From Leifsonia sp. ku-ls (GTDB lineage Bacteria > Actinomycetota > Actinomycetes > Actinomycetales > Microbacteriaceae), in NCBI GenBank assembly GCA_003367665.1, contig QKXI01000005.1, positions 241,047-305,046 on the forward strand: a DNA stretch of 64,000 nt, given 5' to 3'. Below, piece after piece: positions 1-8,259 of the stretch. Under the pieces are notes generated by a model. That model saw only the letters and a program-made list of their open reading frames with translations, did no database searches and was not told the origin of the DNA. Position 1 is the first letter of the stretch; the number at the start of each line of letters is the position of its first letter. Position numbers and translations under genes: made by a program.

Positions 1-147
1 CCGGAGGCCTCCGACCAGGTGGTCGAGTCGGGCGGCGCGCGGATCTTCCTGGAGACCCAGGCCGCGCAGGTGCTCGACGACAAGGTGCTTGACGCCCAGG
101 TCGACGAGCAGGGCGGCGTCAGCTTCGCCATCGGCGCGCTCGCCTGA
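1..147 (+). CDS. HesB/IscA-like Fe-S protein, C-terminal end
   Basis: This is the last 48 residues of a gene that begins before the window. The frame is open from base 1 to TGA at 145-147. The end resembles actinobacterial HesB/IscA-like Fe-S accessory proteins: a GGARIFLE segment, then VLDDKVLDAQVD and a GGVSFAIG strand. That family binds iron or Fe-S clusters through cysteines, but the Cys-bearing part is outside the window, so function cannot be checked here. A strong bidirectional hairpin follows. The family call rests on similarity of the tail only. Confidence 0.6.
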   Translation, partial: PEASDQVVESGGARIFLETQAAQVLDDKVLDAQVDEQGGVSFAIGALA

Positions 148-163
148 GCGGACGCGCACGGCG

Positions 164-197
164 GGAAGGCCCGGAGCCCATCGGCTCCGGGCCTTCC
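164..197. terminator. Bidirectional intrinsic terminator
   Basis: A perfect 15-bp stem (164-178 with 183-197) with loop CATC lies between two convergent genes. The stem is GGAAGGCCCGGAGCC and its complement. Stability and position suggest it ends transcription from both sides. A long U-run is lacking, as is common in actinobacteria. Confidence 0.8.
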
Positions 198-213
198 TTC
201 GTCTTGGCGGGCG

Positions 214-609
214 CTACGACGCTTCCGAACGGCCCGAGGCGTCCGCCTCCTCCGCGTCGTCCGGGTCCGGCAGGGTGTCGGCCACGATGGGCTGCGGCGC
301 CGTCCGATCGTCGGGCAGGCCCCAGAGCGCCTCGCCCTTGCCCGCGTCGAGGAGGAACTCCACCGCCGAGGTCCAGAACGGCACGATCTTCATCGGCGGG
401 ATGTCCTCCTCGCCCGGGAAGTGCGCGGCGAAGTGCACCTCCGGTTCTCCGTTGATCGGGTCGGCTGCGGCGATGAGGCCGTAGTAGTTCTCGTCGTCCA
501 CGACACGCCACCGGCCGGTCTTGCCGTGCTCCGGCTCCAGCTTGACGGTGTACCCGCCGTACTTGAACTCGGGCCCCGGAGGCAGGGAGGCGCGCTCATC
601 CTTCGTCAT
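214..609 (-). CDS. Hypothetical acidic protein, 131 aa
   Basis: This is a small soluble acidic protein with no signal peptide or membrane segment. The N-terminal half has several tyrosines and tryptophans (FKYGGYTVKLEP, GRWRVVDDENYYG). A middle segment (HFPGEEDIPPMKIVPFW) looks like a folded alpha/beta core, and the last 30 residues are Asp/Glu-rich and probably disordered. The ATG at 609 is the only plausible start, and the frame is continuous with typical high GC at third positions. It is convergent with the HesB-like gene and divergent from the alcohol dehydrogenase. I do not recognise the family and propose no function. Confidence 0.7.
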   Translation of the reverse strand: MTKDERASLPPGPEFKYGGYTVKLEPEHGKTGRWRVVDDENYYGLIAAADPINGEPEVHFAAHFPGEEDIPPMKIVPFWTSAVEFLLDAGKGEALWGLPDDRTAPQPIVADTLPDPDDAEEADASGRSEAS

Positions 610-764
610 GCTCCCGTTCTACGTCCCGGCGCCGAACGCGGCAACTCGTTCACTTGCCTAGCGAAACGGTGTATTGACCACTCGCCCCGCGCGGTGTCAA
701 CTCCTCGACTCGATCGCCGTGCGGGCTTCGAGTGGGCGGCGACCGTCACGACGAGAGGAGCCGC

Positions 765-1913
765 ATGCTGGCGATGACGTACCGCGGACCGTACAAGATC
801 CGCGTCGAGGAGAAGGACCGGCCGAAGATCGAGCATCCCGGCGACGCGATCGTGCGGGTCACGCTCGCCGCCATCTGCGGTTCCGACCTGCACCTGTACC
901 ACGGCATGATGCCGGACACCCGGATCGGGCACACCTTCGGCCACGAGTTCATCGGCGTGGTCGACGAGGTCGGGCCCGACGTGCGGAACCTGAAGGTGGG
1001 CGACCGCGTGATGGTGCCCTTCAACGTCTTCTGCGGGAGCTGCTACTTCTGCGTCCGAGGGCTGTACTCGAACTGCCACAACGTCAACCCGAACGCGACG
1101 GCCGTCGGCGGCATCTACGGCTACTCGCACACGACCGGCGGGTACGACGGCGGCCAGGCCGAGTACGTGCGCGTGCCGTTCGCCGACGTCGGCCCGACGG
1201 TCATCCCCGACTGGATGTCCGACGACGACGCGGTGCTGCTCACCGACGCCCTGCCCACCGGCTACTTCGGCGCGCAGCTCGGCGAGATCGTGGAGGGCGA
1301 CACCGTGGTGGTGCTCGGGTCCGGGCCGGTCGGGCTGTTCGCCGCGAAGTCGGCCTGGCTGATGGGAGCCGGCCGCGTCATCGTGGTCGACCACCTCGAC
1401 TACCGGCTGCAGAAAGCGCGCGAGTTCGCGCACGCCGAGACGTACAACTTCGTCGAGGTCGGCGACGTGGTGTTGAAGATCAAGCGACTAACCGACGGAC
1501 TCGGCGCCGACGTCGTCATCGACGCGGTCGGGGCGGAGGCGGACGGCGCGGTGCTGCAGCACGTCACCTCGGCGAAGCTCAAGCTGCAGGGCGGCTCCCC
1601 CGTCGCGCTGAACTGGGCCATCGACTCCGTGCGCAAGGGCGGCACGATCTCCGTCATGGGCGCGTACGGCCCGCTGTTCAGCGCCGTGAAGTTCGGCGAC
1701 GCGATGAACAAGGGGCTCCGCATCAACACCAACCAGTGCCCGGTGAAGAGGCAGTGGCCGCGGCTGTTCGAGCACATCCGGAACGGCTACCTCAGCCCAA
1801 GCGAGATCGTGACGCACAGGGTCCCGCTGGAACACATCCAGGACGGCTACCACCTGTTCTCGAACAAGCTGGACGGCATCATCAAGCCGCTCGTCGTGCC
1901 GAGCGCCGCGTAA
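765..1913 (+). CDS. Zinc-dependent alcohol dehydrogenase (MDR family)
   Basis: This is a 382-residue medium-chain dehydrogenase/reductase expected to oxidise an alcohol or hydroxymethyl adduct with NAD(P). The catalytic zinc region reads AAICGSDLHLY with GHTFGHEFIGVV. The structural zinc loop has four Cys (FCGSCYFCVRGLYSNC). The Rossmann nucleotide-binding motif is VLGSGPVGLFA at about residue 183. Length and the long loop before the C-terminus resemble the formaldehyde-dehydrogenase-like branch (COG1063). The ATG at 765 follows GAGAGGAG at 753-760; an in-frame GTG at 732 lacks a ribosome site. The next gene starts 13 bases after the stop, behind its own AAGGAG, so the two are probably co-transcribed. 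The substrate is unknown. Confidence 0.88.
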   Translation: MLAMTYRGPYKIRVEEKDRPKIEHPGDAIVRVTLAAICGSDLHLYHGMMPDTRIGHTFGHEFIGVVDEVGPDVRNLKVGDRVMVPFNVFCGSCYFCVRGLYSNCHNVNPNATAVGGIYGYSHTTGGYDGGQAEYVRVPFADVGPTVIPDWMSDDDAVLLTDALPTGYFGAQLGEIVEGDTVVVLGSGPVGLFAAKSAWLMGAGRVIVVDHLDYRLQKAREFAHAETYNFVEVGDVVLKIKRLTDGLGADVVIDAVGAEADGAVLQHVTSAKLKLQGGSPVALNWAIDSVRKGGTISVMGAYGPLFSAVKFGDAMNKGLRINTNQCPVKRQWPRLFEHIRNGYLSPSEIVTHRVPLEHIQDGYHLFSNKLDGIIKPLVVPSAA

Positions 1914-1926
1914 GGAGAAGAACACC

Positions 1927-2493
1927 ATGCCGTATGTCGCGAGCGACCACACCAAGAAGTACGACCCCGAGGCGCTTCGCGCCCGCATCCCCGGCTGGGG
2001 CGTCGACAGCGACCCCGCCGACCGCCCGTCGCACCCGCGCGAGCGGATCGACCCGGAGGCGACCGGAGCGCACTGGGAGTTCCCGACCCTCCAGGAGCCG
2101 CGCGCCGGCCGCGAGCGGTCGATCGAGCACGAGATGCTGACGCCCGTCTTCGGAACCGCGCAGCCGCTGCACGGCCTGTCGGGCGCGATCCGGCGGTACG
2201 CCTACGACCGCTACAGCGAGGGACGCACGGCACACTGGCTGCTGCTGGTCCTCGGCGACCGGGTGGACGCGGTGACCGAGCACGTGAAGTCGCTCGCCAG
2301 CCGCCGGCCGGACGACCCGGTGACCGAGTCGGGCGTGCTCTCGGAACTGGGCCACCACCCGCTCTCGTCCCGCTACGGTCAGCGCCGCGCCGACGTGAAG
2401 CACAGCTGGCTGGATCCGGTGATCGTGGTCGGGCCGTGGGTGCTTGTCGGTGTCGTCGCGATTCGGACGATCGCGAAGGTCGTGCGACGGTGA
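1927..2493 (+). CDS. Hypothetical protein with C-terminal membrane anchor, 188 aa
   Basis: Residues 1-160 are polar and contain a proline/arginine-rich segment (GWGVDSDPADRPSHPRERI). A moderately hydrophobic helix (HWLLLVLGDRVDAV) lies near residue 100. Residues about 160-180 (WLDPVIVVGPWVLVGVVAI) form a single C-terminal transmembrane helix, leaving a short basic tail, so the protein is probably tail-anchored with its bulk in the cytoplasm. AAGGAG lies a few bases upstream of the ATG, and the gene sits 13 bp behind the alcohol dehydrogenase. I do not recognise a named domain; operon position suggests a link to the dehydrogenase. Confidence 0.7.
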   Translation: MPYVASDHTKKYDPEALRARIPGWGVDSDPADRPSHPRERIDPEATGAHWEFPTLQEPRAGRERSIEHEMLTPVFGTAQPLHGLSGAIRRYAYDRYSEGRTAHWLLLVLGDRVDAVTEHVKSLASRRPDDPVTESGVLSELGHHPLSSRYGQRRADVKHSWLDPVIVVGPWVLVGVVAIRTIAKVVRR

Positions 2494-2540
2494 CGACGCT
2501 CGCCGCCCGGTGACGGGCCCCTCGGAAACCTGACGCGGCC

Positions 2541-2596
2541 CGAACGCACCGCGGCACCGGTGTCAGCTGACTGACCCAGTGCCGCGGCTTCGTTCG
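2541..2596. terminator. Bidirectional terminator between convergent genes
   Basis: Nested inverted repeats CGAACG...CGTTCG (2541-2546/2591-2596) and CCGCGGCAC...GTGCCGCGG (2549-2557/2579-2587) enclose a 21-base loop that itself contains TCAGCTGA. The structure sits between the convergent hypothetical gene and the ABC exporter. Confidence 0.7.
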
Positions 2597-2617
2597 GGGA
2601 GCGGTGGACCGTCGCTG

Positions 2618-4693
2618 TTACGGTGCCGCGACCTCCTCCTGCACCTCGGCGTCGCGCTGCTGCTCCTCCTCCGCGTCGTCGCCGCGGAACTGCGTCATGT
2701 AGAGCTCGTAGTACGCGCCGCGACGCTGCAGGAGCGTCTCGTGGTTGCCCTGCTCGACGATGCGGCCCTGCTCCATCACGAGGATGGTGTGGGCGTCGCG
2801 GATGGTGGACAGGCGGTGCGCGATGACGAACGATGTGCGGTCGGTGCGAAGTGCGGCCATGGCGTGCTGCACCAGCAGCTCGGTGCGGGTGTCGACCGAC
2901 GACGTCGCCTCGTCGAGGATGAGCAGCGACGGGTTTGCGATGAACGCGCGTGCGATCGTGATCAGCTGGCGCTCGCCCGCCGAGACGTTGCCGCCCTCCG
3001 CGTCGATCACGGTGTCGTAGCCGTCGGGCAGCTGCCGCACGAAGCGGTCCACCATGGTCGCCTTCGCGGCGGCGATCACCTCGTCGTCCGTGGCGTCGAG
3101 GCGGCCGTAGCGGATGTTCTCGCGGATCGTGCCCGAGAACAGCCACGCGTCCTGCAGCACCATGCCGACCTGGCCGCGGAGCTCGGCACGGGACAGGTGC
3201 GTGGTGTCGATGCCGTCGAGGCGGATGGTTCCGCCGTTGAGCTCGTAGAAACGCATGATCAGATTGACCAGCGTGGTCTTTCCCGCGCCCGTCGGCCCGA
3301 CGATCGCGACCGTGCTGCCGGGCTGGACGCTGAGCGACAGGTCCTGGATCAGCTCGGTCTCCGGGTCGTACGAGAAGTCGACGTGGTCGAGCTCGACCCG
3401 GCCGTCGGCACGCTCGGGCAGGTGCTCGGTCGCCGTGTCGGGGGTCTGCTCCTCCGAGTCGAGGAACTCGAAGGTGCGCTCGGCCGACGCGACACCGGAC
3501 TGCAGCATGTTCGCCATGCCCGCGATCTGGCCGATCGGCTGCGAGAACTCCCGCGAGTACTGGATGAACGCGGTCGCGTCGCCGATGGTGAGGCTGCCGC
3601 CCGCGACCTTGAGGCCGCCGACCACCGCGATCAGCACATAGGAGAGGTAGGAGACGAAGTTCATCGCGGGCATGATGCTGCCGGAGACGAACTGCGCGCC
3701 GACCTGCGCCTTGTGCAGCTTGCCGTTGCGGTTGTCGAACTCCTCCAGCATGACCGCGTCGCGGCCGAACGCGCGCACCAGGTCGAGGCCGGAGTACGAC
3801 TCCTCGATGTGCCCGTTGAGCGCGCCGGTCGACGCCCACTGCGCCTTGAACAGCTTCTGCGACCGCGACCCGATCACGCCCGCGATCACCCCGGAGAGCG
3901 GGATCGAGATGAGCGCGATCAGTGCCAGTTGCCACGACACGATGAACATCATGATGCCGATGCCGATCACCATCAGGACCGACTGGATCAGCTGCGAGAA
4001 CGCCTGCTGCAGTGCGGTCTGGATGTTGTCGACGTCGTTGGTCACGCGCGACATCAGGTCGCCGCGCTGCCGGGTGTCGAAGTAGCTGAGCGGGAGGCGG
4101 TTGAGCTTCGCCTCGACGTCCTTGCGGAGGCCGTAGACCACGCGCATGACGAGGGCGTTCAGCAGGTAGCCCTGCCACCACTGCAGCAGTGAGGCGACCA
4201 GGTAGAACGCCAGCACGATCATCAGCAGGCGGCCGAGCTCGGTGAAGTCGATGCCCTGGCCCGTGGTGACGCCCGAGCCGGCGATCACGTCCGCCAGCTG
4301 GTTCTGGCCGGCGGCCCGCAGCTGCTCGATCGCCTGGTCGACCGTCACGCCCGGCGGGATCTGCGACGAGATCACGCCCTGGAAGATGACGTTGGTGGCG
4401 TCACCGAGGATCTTCGGCGCGATCACGACGAGCACGACCGACACGACCGTGAGCAGCGTGACCCACGCCATCCCGAGCCACTCGGGCTTGAGCAGGCCCA
4501 TCAGGCGCTTGAACGAGGGCCAGAAGTTCTCGGCCTTCTTCGCGGGTGCGCCGCCGAACATGTCGCCGTCGGCCTCGGTCGGGGTGAAGTCGTACTCCTC
4601 CTCGAGCTCGTCGAGGACGATGTCCTTCGCGGTCGGCTCCTGCCCCTTCGCCGGGCGGCCGCCGCGCTTCTTGCGTTCCGTGGTGCGCGCCAT
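2618..4693 (-). CDS. ABC exporter half-transporter, canonical ATPase subunit
   Basis: This 691-residue half-transporter has an N-terminal polar extension of about 65 residues, a six-helix membrane domain (about 70-370) and a C-terminal nucleotide-binding domain. Visible motifs are Walker A GPTGAGKTTLVN (about 467), signature NVSAGERQ (about 567), Walker B LLILDEATSSVD with catalytic Glu (about 590) and switch IAHRLST. It starts one base after the stop of the partner gene, so the two are a single transcription unit and should form a heterodimer of the TM287/TM288 or MDR type. Cargo cannot be read from sequence; family members export lipids, peptides or drugs. The signature has Ala instead of the second Gly of SGG. 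Confidence 0.93.
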   Translation of the reverse strand: MARTTERKKRGGRPAKGQEPTAKDIVLDELEEEYDFTPTEADGDMFGGAPAKKAENFWPSFKRLMGLLKPEWLGMAWVTLLTVVSVVLVVIAPKILGDATNVIFQGVISSQIPPGVTVDQAIEQLRAAGQNQLADVIAGSGVTTGQGIDFTELGRLLMIVLAFYLVASLLQWWQGYLLNALVMRVVYGLRKDVEAKLNRLPLSYFDTRQRGDLMSRVTNDVDNIQTALQQAFSQLIQSVLMVIGIGIMMFIVSWQLALIALISIPLSGVIAGVIGSRSQKLFKAQWASTGALNGHIEESYSGLDLVRAFGRDAVMLEEFDNRNGKLHKAQVGAQFVSGSIMPAMNFVSYLSYVLIAVVGGLKVAGGSLTIGDATAFIQYSREFSQPIGQIAGMANMLQSGVASAERTFEFLDSEEQTPDTATEHLPERADGRVELDHVDFSYDPETELIQDLSLSVQPGSTVAIVGPTGAGKTTLVNLIMRFYELNGGTIRLDGIDTTHLSRAELRGQVGMVLQDAWLFSGTIRENIRYGRLDATDDEVIAAAKATMVDRFVRQLPDGYDTVIDAEGGNVSAGERQLITIARAFIANPSLLILDEATSSVDTRTELLVQHAMAALRTDRTSFVIAHRLSTIRDAHTILVMEQGRIVEQGNHETLLQRRGAYYELYMTQFRGDDAEEEQQRDAEVQEEVAAP

Positions 4694-4694
4694 C

Positions 4695-6428
4695 TCAGGC
4701 CACCTCCAGGCTCAGCTGGGACTCGACGATCTCGCGGTACGTCTCGTTGGTCTCCAGCAGTTCGTCGTGGGTTCCGCGGCCGACGACGCGTCCGTCGTCC
4801 ATCACGATGATCGTGTCGGCCTCGCGGATGGTGGACACGCGCTGCGCGACCACGATGACGGCGGCGTCCCCGGTGGAGTCGGCCAGCGCGCGTCTCAGCC
4901 GCGCGTCGGTCGCGACGTCGAGCGCCGAGAACGAGTCGTCGAAGAGGAACACCTTCGGCCGCGCGACGAGCGCACGGGCGATGCACAGCCGCTGCCGCTG
5001 ACCGCCCGAGACGTTGGTGCCGCCCTGCGCGATCCGCTCGTCGAGGCCGTGCTCCTTGGCGCGCACGAAGTCCTCCGCCTGGGCGACGCGCAGCGCCTCC
5101 CACAGCTCGTCGTCGGTCGCGTCGGGCCGGCCGAACCGCAGGTTGGACGCGATGGTGCCCGAGAAGAGGTACGGACGCTGCGGCACGAGACCGAGCACGC
5201 CCGCGATCTGCTGGCGGCTGAGGCCGTCGACCGGGACGCCGCCGATGCGGACACGTCCGCTCTGCGGCGTGAACAGGTTGGCGATGACCGAGACGAGCGT
5301 GGTCTTGCCCGAGCCGGTGGAGCCGACGATCGCGGTGACCTTGCCCGGCTCCGCCGTGAACGTGACCCCACTGAGCACCGGCTTCTCGGCGCCCGGGTAG
5401 CCGAATGTGACGTCGTCGACCTCGACCCGTCCGTCGGCGGGCAGCGCGGAGGCGCCCTCCCCGGTCTGCTGGGAGCTGGGCACGGCGCCGAGCACCTCCT
5501 GGATGCGCTCCGCGCAGACCATCGCGCGCGGGATCATCATCGCCATGAAGACGCCCATCATGACTGCGACGAGGATCTGCAGCAGGTACTGCAGGAAGGC
5601 GGTGAGCGCGCCGATCTGGATGTCGCCCGCATCCACCCGGTGGCCGCCGAACCACAGCACCGCGACGGTCGCGGCGTTGAGGATGAGCATGATGACCGGG
5701 AACATCAGCACGAAGACGTTGCCGACCTTCACCGAGATGCGGGTGAGCGCCGCGTTGGCGTCGTCGTAGCGCTTGGTCTCGAACTTCTCGCGGACGAACG
5801 CGCGGATCACACGGATGCCGACGATCTGCTCGCGGATGACGCCGTTGACGCCGTCGATGCGCTCCTGCATCACACGGAACATCGGCAGCAGCAACGAGAC
5901 GAGGATGCCGACCACGATGAACAGCACGGCGACGGACACCCAGATCAGCCACGACAGTCCGGCGTCGACGCGCACCGCGAAGATGATGCCGGCGATGCAC
6001 ATGATCGGCGTGGACACCATGAAGTTGAACGTCATCAGCAGCAGCATCTGCACCTGCTGCACGTCGTTGGTGTTGCGCGTGATGAGCGTCGGCATCCCCC
6101 AGCGGGCGAGGTCGAGCGACGGCAGCGCGTCCACCTTGCGGTAGAAGCTGCGCCGGATGTCCTTGCCGGCGGACATGGACGCGCGGGCGCCGAAGTAGGT
6201 GGCGGCGACGGCGGCGATCACCTGCACGAAGCAGACGATCAGCATCATGCCGCCGGTGCGCCAGATGAAGTCGGTGTCGCCCTTGACGACACCCTTGTCG
6301 ATGATGTCGGCGTTGAGGGTCGGCAGGTAGAGGGCGGCCATGGTCGCGATCAGTTGCAGGATCACGACCGCGGTCACCGCGCGCCAGTACGGGCGCACGA
6401 AGCGGAGCGAGAGACGAAGAAGAGTCAC
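4695..6428 (-). CDS. ABC exporter half-transporter, degenerate ATPase subunit
   Basis: This 577-residue half-transporter begins with a GTG at 6428. Six membrane helices occupy about residues 10-310. Walker A is GSTGSGKTTLV (about 371), the signature NVSGGQRQ (about 471), and Walker B VFLFDDSFSALD (about 498). The second Asp of Walker B replaces the catalytic Glu, the hallmark of the degenerate site in TM287-like subunits, and the switch His is Gln (VVAQRVST). The canonical signature here would complete the partner's active site. The gene precedes the canonical subunit by one base. The start could be later, but the frame has no better ribosome site. Confidence 0.93.
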   Translation of the reverse strand: MTLLRLSLRFVRPYWRAVTAVVILQLIATMAALYLPTLNADIIDKGVVKGDTDFIWRTGGMMLIVCFVQVIAAVAATYFGARASMSAGKDIRRSFYRKVDALPSLDLARWGMPTLITRNTNDVQQVQMLLLMTFNFMVSTPIMCIAGIIFAVRVDAGLSWLIWVSVAVLFIVVGILVSLLLPMFRVMQERIDGVNGVIREQIVGIRVIRAFVREKFETKRYDDANAALTRISVKVGNVFVLMFPVIMLILNAATVAVLWFGGHRVDAGDIQIGALTAFLQYLLQILVAVMMGVFMAMMIPRAMVCAERIQEVLGAVPSSQQTGEGASALPADGRVEVDDVTFGYPGAEKPVLSGVTFTAEPGKVTAIVGSTGSGKTTLVSVIANLFTPQSGRVRIGGVPVDGLSRQQIAGVLGLVPQRPYLFSGTIASNLRFGRPDATDDELWEALRVAQAEDFVRAKEHGLDERIAQGGTNVSGGQRQRLCIARALVARPKVFLFDDSFSALDVATDARLRRALADSTGDAAVIVVAQRVSTIREADTIIVMDDGRVVGRGTHDELLETNETYREIVESQLSLEVA

Positions 6429-6501
6429 AGTGATTCCCGGGTGTGTGTGCTGTGGTGTGGTGCCGGTGCAATTGTGCAGGGCACGACCGACGCTAGCGCC
6501 G

Positions 6502-6526
6502 ATTGAGGTCGCGGAGCGGCCTCAAT
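6502..6526. terminator. Hairpin between exporter operon and reductase gene
   Basis: ATTGAGG (6502-6508) and CCTCAAT (6520-6526) form a 7-bp stem. It lies 10 bases past the reductase stop on the minus strand, so it probably ends that transcript. It also lies in the 5' region of the exporter operon and could instead be an operator. Confidence 0.5.
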
Positions 6527-6535
6527 TCTGACGGA

Positions 6536-7093
6536 TCAGGCGGCCGCGTAGTGGAGGTGGAGGACGCCGTTGTCGTAGGCGTACTGGTGCCGCAGCCGCA
6601 GTTTCGCGGGAGCGGTGCCTTCGGGGAACAGGCGGGCGCCGGTGCCGCGGACCTCCGGGTAGACGAACAGGTGGAGCGCGCCCACCAGCCCGTCGGCGAG
6701 CAGCGACCGCACCAGCGAGCCCGACCCGCTGACGTAGACGCCCCCGCTGAACCCGTCGGCGAACTCACGGATGCGCGTCGCGTCGTACGCCCCGAGCGAC
6801 CGCGAGTTGTGCCACGTGCGCTCGGCGGCCTCGTCGTCGAGCGACCCGCTGACCACGGCCTTCGGGCTGTCGTTGAAGAACGGGGCGCCGGGGTCGTCCT
6901 CGACGGTCCGCTTCGACCACGCCGGCGCGAACATCTCGAAGGTGCGCCGCCCGAGCAGGATGGCATCCGACGCACGCGTGATGCGCCCGATGTCGTCCCC
7001 CATCTCGGGATCGAAGCCGTACTCGAACGTCCAGCTCGGATCCTCGAACACCCCGTCGAGCGAGACGAACTCGTGCACAGCGATGGCACCCAT
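6536..7093 (-). CDS. Dihydrofolate reductase/RibD C-terminal family reductase
   Basis: This 185-residue NADPH-binding reductase belongs to the RibD C-terminal/DHFR superfamily, widespread in actinobacteria and mostly uncharacterised. The start is typical (HEFVSLDGVFEDP). The central GRRTFEMFAPAW and the GGVYVSGSGSLVRSLLADGLV segment correspond to nucleotide-binding parts of the fold, and YPEVRGTGARLFPEG is a family signature. I chose the ATG at 7093 because AAGGGGAA precedes it and the family motif begins right after it; the longer open frame upstream runs into decayed rhs sequence. It is separated from the ABC exporter by a hairpin and is probably monocistronic. Confidence 0.85.
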   Translation of the reverse strand: MGAIAVHEFVSLDGVFEDPSWTFEYGFDPEMGDDIGRITRASDAILLGRRTFEMFAPAWSKRTVEDDPGAPFFNDSPKAVVSGSLDDEAAERTWHNSRSLGAYDATRIREFADGFSGGVYVSGSGSLVRSLLADGLVGALHLFVYPEVRGTGARLFPEGTAPAKLRLRHQYAYDNGVLHLHYAAA

Positions 7094-7439
7094 CGGATTC
7101 CCCTTTCCCCGGAACAGCATAGGGGCTGAGCCCCGACGGCGAAACGGTCGGCTCCGGAAGGCCGCCCCGCGAGAAGAGCGGGCGGTGCGACGACCGAATT
7201 CCCGTACCCGTCCGTCGCACCGCCCCGGGAGGACCGGGCCCGTTCGCACCGGTCCTCCGTAGATGGAGACGGTGGGGTGGGGAGGATCGTGACGTGGGGG
7301 CGGGGAAAAGTTCGAACGGCGGCGCCGGAGGCGACATCGTGACACTGGCGTAGGTCTGCGCCGGCGGCGCACCACACCCCCGACGGAAGCTCGTCGCTGC
7401 CGGCAACGCTATGCACCGCGCCGCTTCAATCCTGGCGAG
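7094..7439. other. 346-bp gap: palindrome and displaced rhs fragment
   Basis: No intact gene is visible. The gap holds a 13-bp inverted repeat (GGGCGGTGCGACG at 7180-7192, its complement at 7213-7225) that may terminate the orphan locus. An rhs-derived block lies at 7316-7401. Open frames crossing the gap are extensions of the reductase frame or of its antisense. Confidence 0.6.
7316..7401 (-). pseudogene. Displaced rhs tip-linker fragment
   Basis: About 85 bases match the segment of the main rhs gene (9344-9427) that encodes the junction between the Rhs core and its toxin tip, at roughly 90% identity and with a one-base insertion. The translated fragment GCGAPPAQTYASVTM with a following PPAPP parallels GCGAPPVQTYASVTM in the full gene. 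No toxin domain follows: the frame runs into composition that looks non-coding and then into the neighbouring reductase. It is best read as the remains of an alternative tip cassette. Confidence 0.7.
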
Positions 7440-7997
7440 TCAAACGAGATCGTCACAGTTGGATTCGCTGGGACCGCTCGCCTGGTAGCAGAGTTCTTGA
7501 GCAAGGATGAGGATGTCGGACTCGACATCCTCGCGTGGGCGGCTCATTTCGGTCCATTCGCTCTCTAGGCCGACTAGCCAGGCCACCCACTCGTACGACG
7601 GCAGTGCAAGGTTCGCCCTCACCTCATGGATGCGGGAGCGCTGCGCAAACTCGGCCGCACTTATCTCCTCGCCGACCGCGCACGCCCACAGAGCGAACAG
7701 CCGACGTACGCCAGAGGATCGAGACTTGGGAGACCAGCCGAAGTCCCGCCCGATTGCGTCTAGCAACTCGCAAATCTCCGACTCAGGCGCATTCCGACTC
7801 AAGCCCGCTAGCTCAGCCAGACGGGAATCTTCGCCGCCCGCCGCTATGAGTTCTGCAGCGATCAGAGGGTACCGGCTGGGAGTCGCGTAGTAGCCGAGCG
7901 CAATTTCCAGGAATCCACGCTCCAACTGGCAAAGCAACCGACATTTACTTGACGAACTTGAAGTCATCCGTCGCACCCGTTCTGACATTCCGGACAT
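7440..7997 (-). CDS. Orphan protein in rhs tip region, candidate immunity
   Basis: This 185-residue protein has no signal peptide or membrane segment. It is mostly helical, with four Cys and many Trp/Leu residues (RRLFALWACAVGEEI, YEWVAWLVGLESEW), and ends in an acidic tail. Base composition is lower in GC than the flanks and codon use is less biased, signs of recent transfer. It lies between two displaced rhs fragments, where displaced toxin cassettes usually keep their immunity genes, so an immunity role is inferred from position alone. The ATG at 7997 is the longest start; ATGs at 7988 and 7967 are possible and none has a good ribosome site. I do not recognise the family. Confidence 0.6.
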   Translation of the reverse strand: MSGMSERVRRMTSSSSSKCRLLCQLERGFLEIALGYYATPSRYPLIAAELIAAGGEDSRLAELAGLSRNAPESEICELLDAIGRDFGWSPKSRSSGVRRLFALWACAVGEEISAAEFAQRSRIHEVRANLALPSYEWVAWLVGLESEWTEMSRPREDVESDILILAQELCYQASGPSESNCDDLV

Positions 7998-8048
7998 AGT
8001 GGATTTCTATCCCGTTGACTACCTGAGACATCTTGAACCACCCATCAC

Positions 8049-8256
8049 TCATCGCCAACGAGGATCGCTCATGTCCCGGTCGAGCACCTTACCTGGGTTG
8101 TATTCGAAGCTCATGCCAACACCCGCCACGGACTGCGACGAACGACTCCCCCCACCGTCATAGGCGAATGTCGCAACACCAGCCGCCACACCCCGACCCG
8201 AACCACTCGTCACCGCCCGCGTCAGCTGACCAGCCTCGTTGAACTCCGCAGACTGG
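8049..8256 (-). pseudogene. Displaced rhs core fragment, 99% identical to main gene
   Basis: Bases 8095-8256 repeat 10003-10164 of the main rhs gene with two mismatches in 162. The fragment keeps the reading frame (SAEFNEAGQLTRAV through MSFEYNP) and then diverges into about 15 unrelated codons and a stop at 8049. It begins four bases beyond the stop codon of the TM2 protein gene. It has no start codon of its own with a ribosome site and is a truncated duplicate rather than a gene. Near identity implies a recent copy or ongoing gene conversion. Confidence 0.85.
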
Positions 8257-8259
8257 CTG

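Noticed and set aside
4242-6506. 754-codon frame opposite the ABC exporter genes
   Set aside because: It mirrors two genes with complete Walker motifs, and its product is His/Asp/Arg-rich without domain signature.
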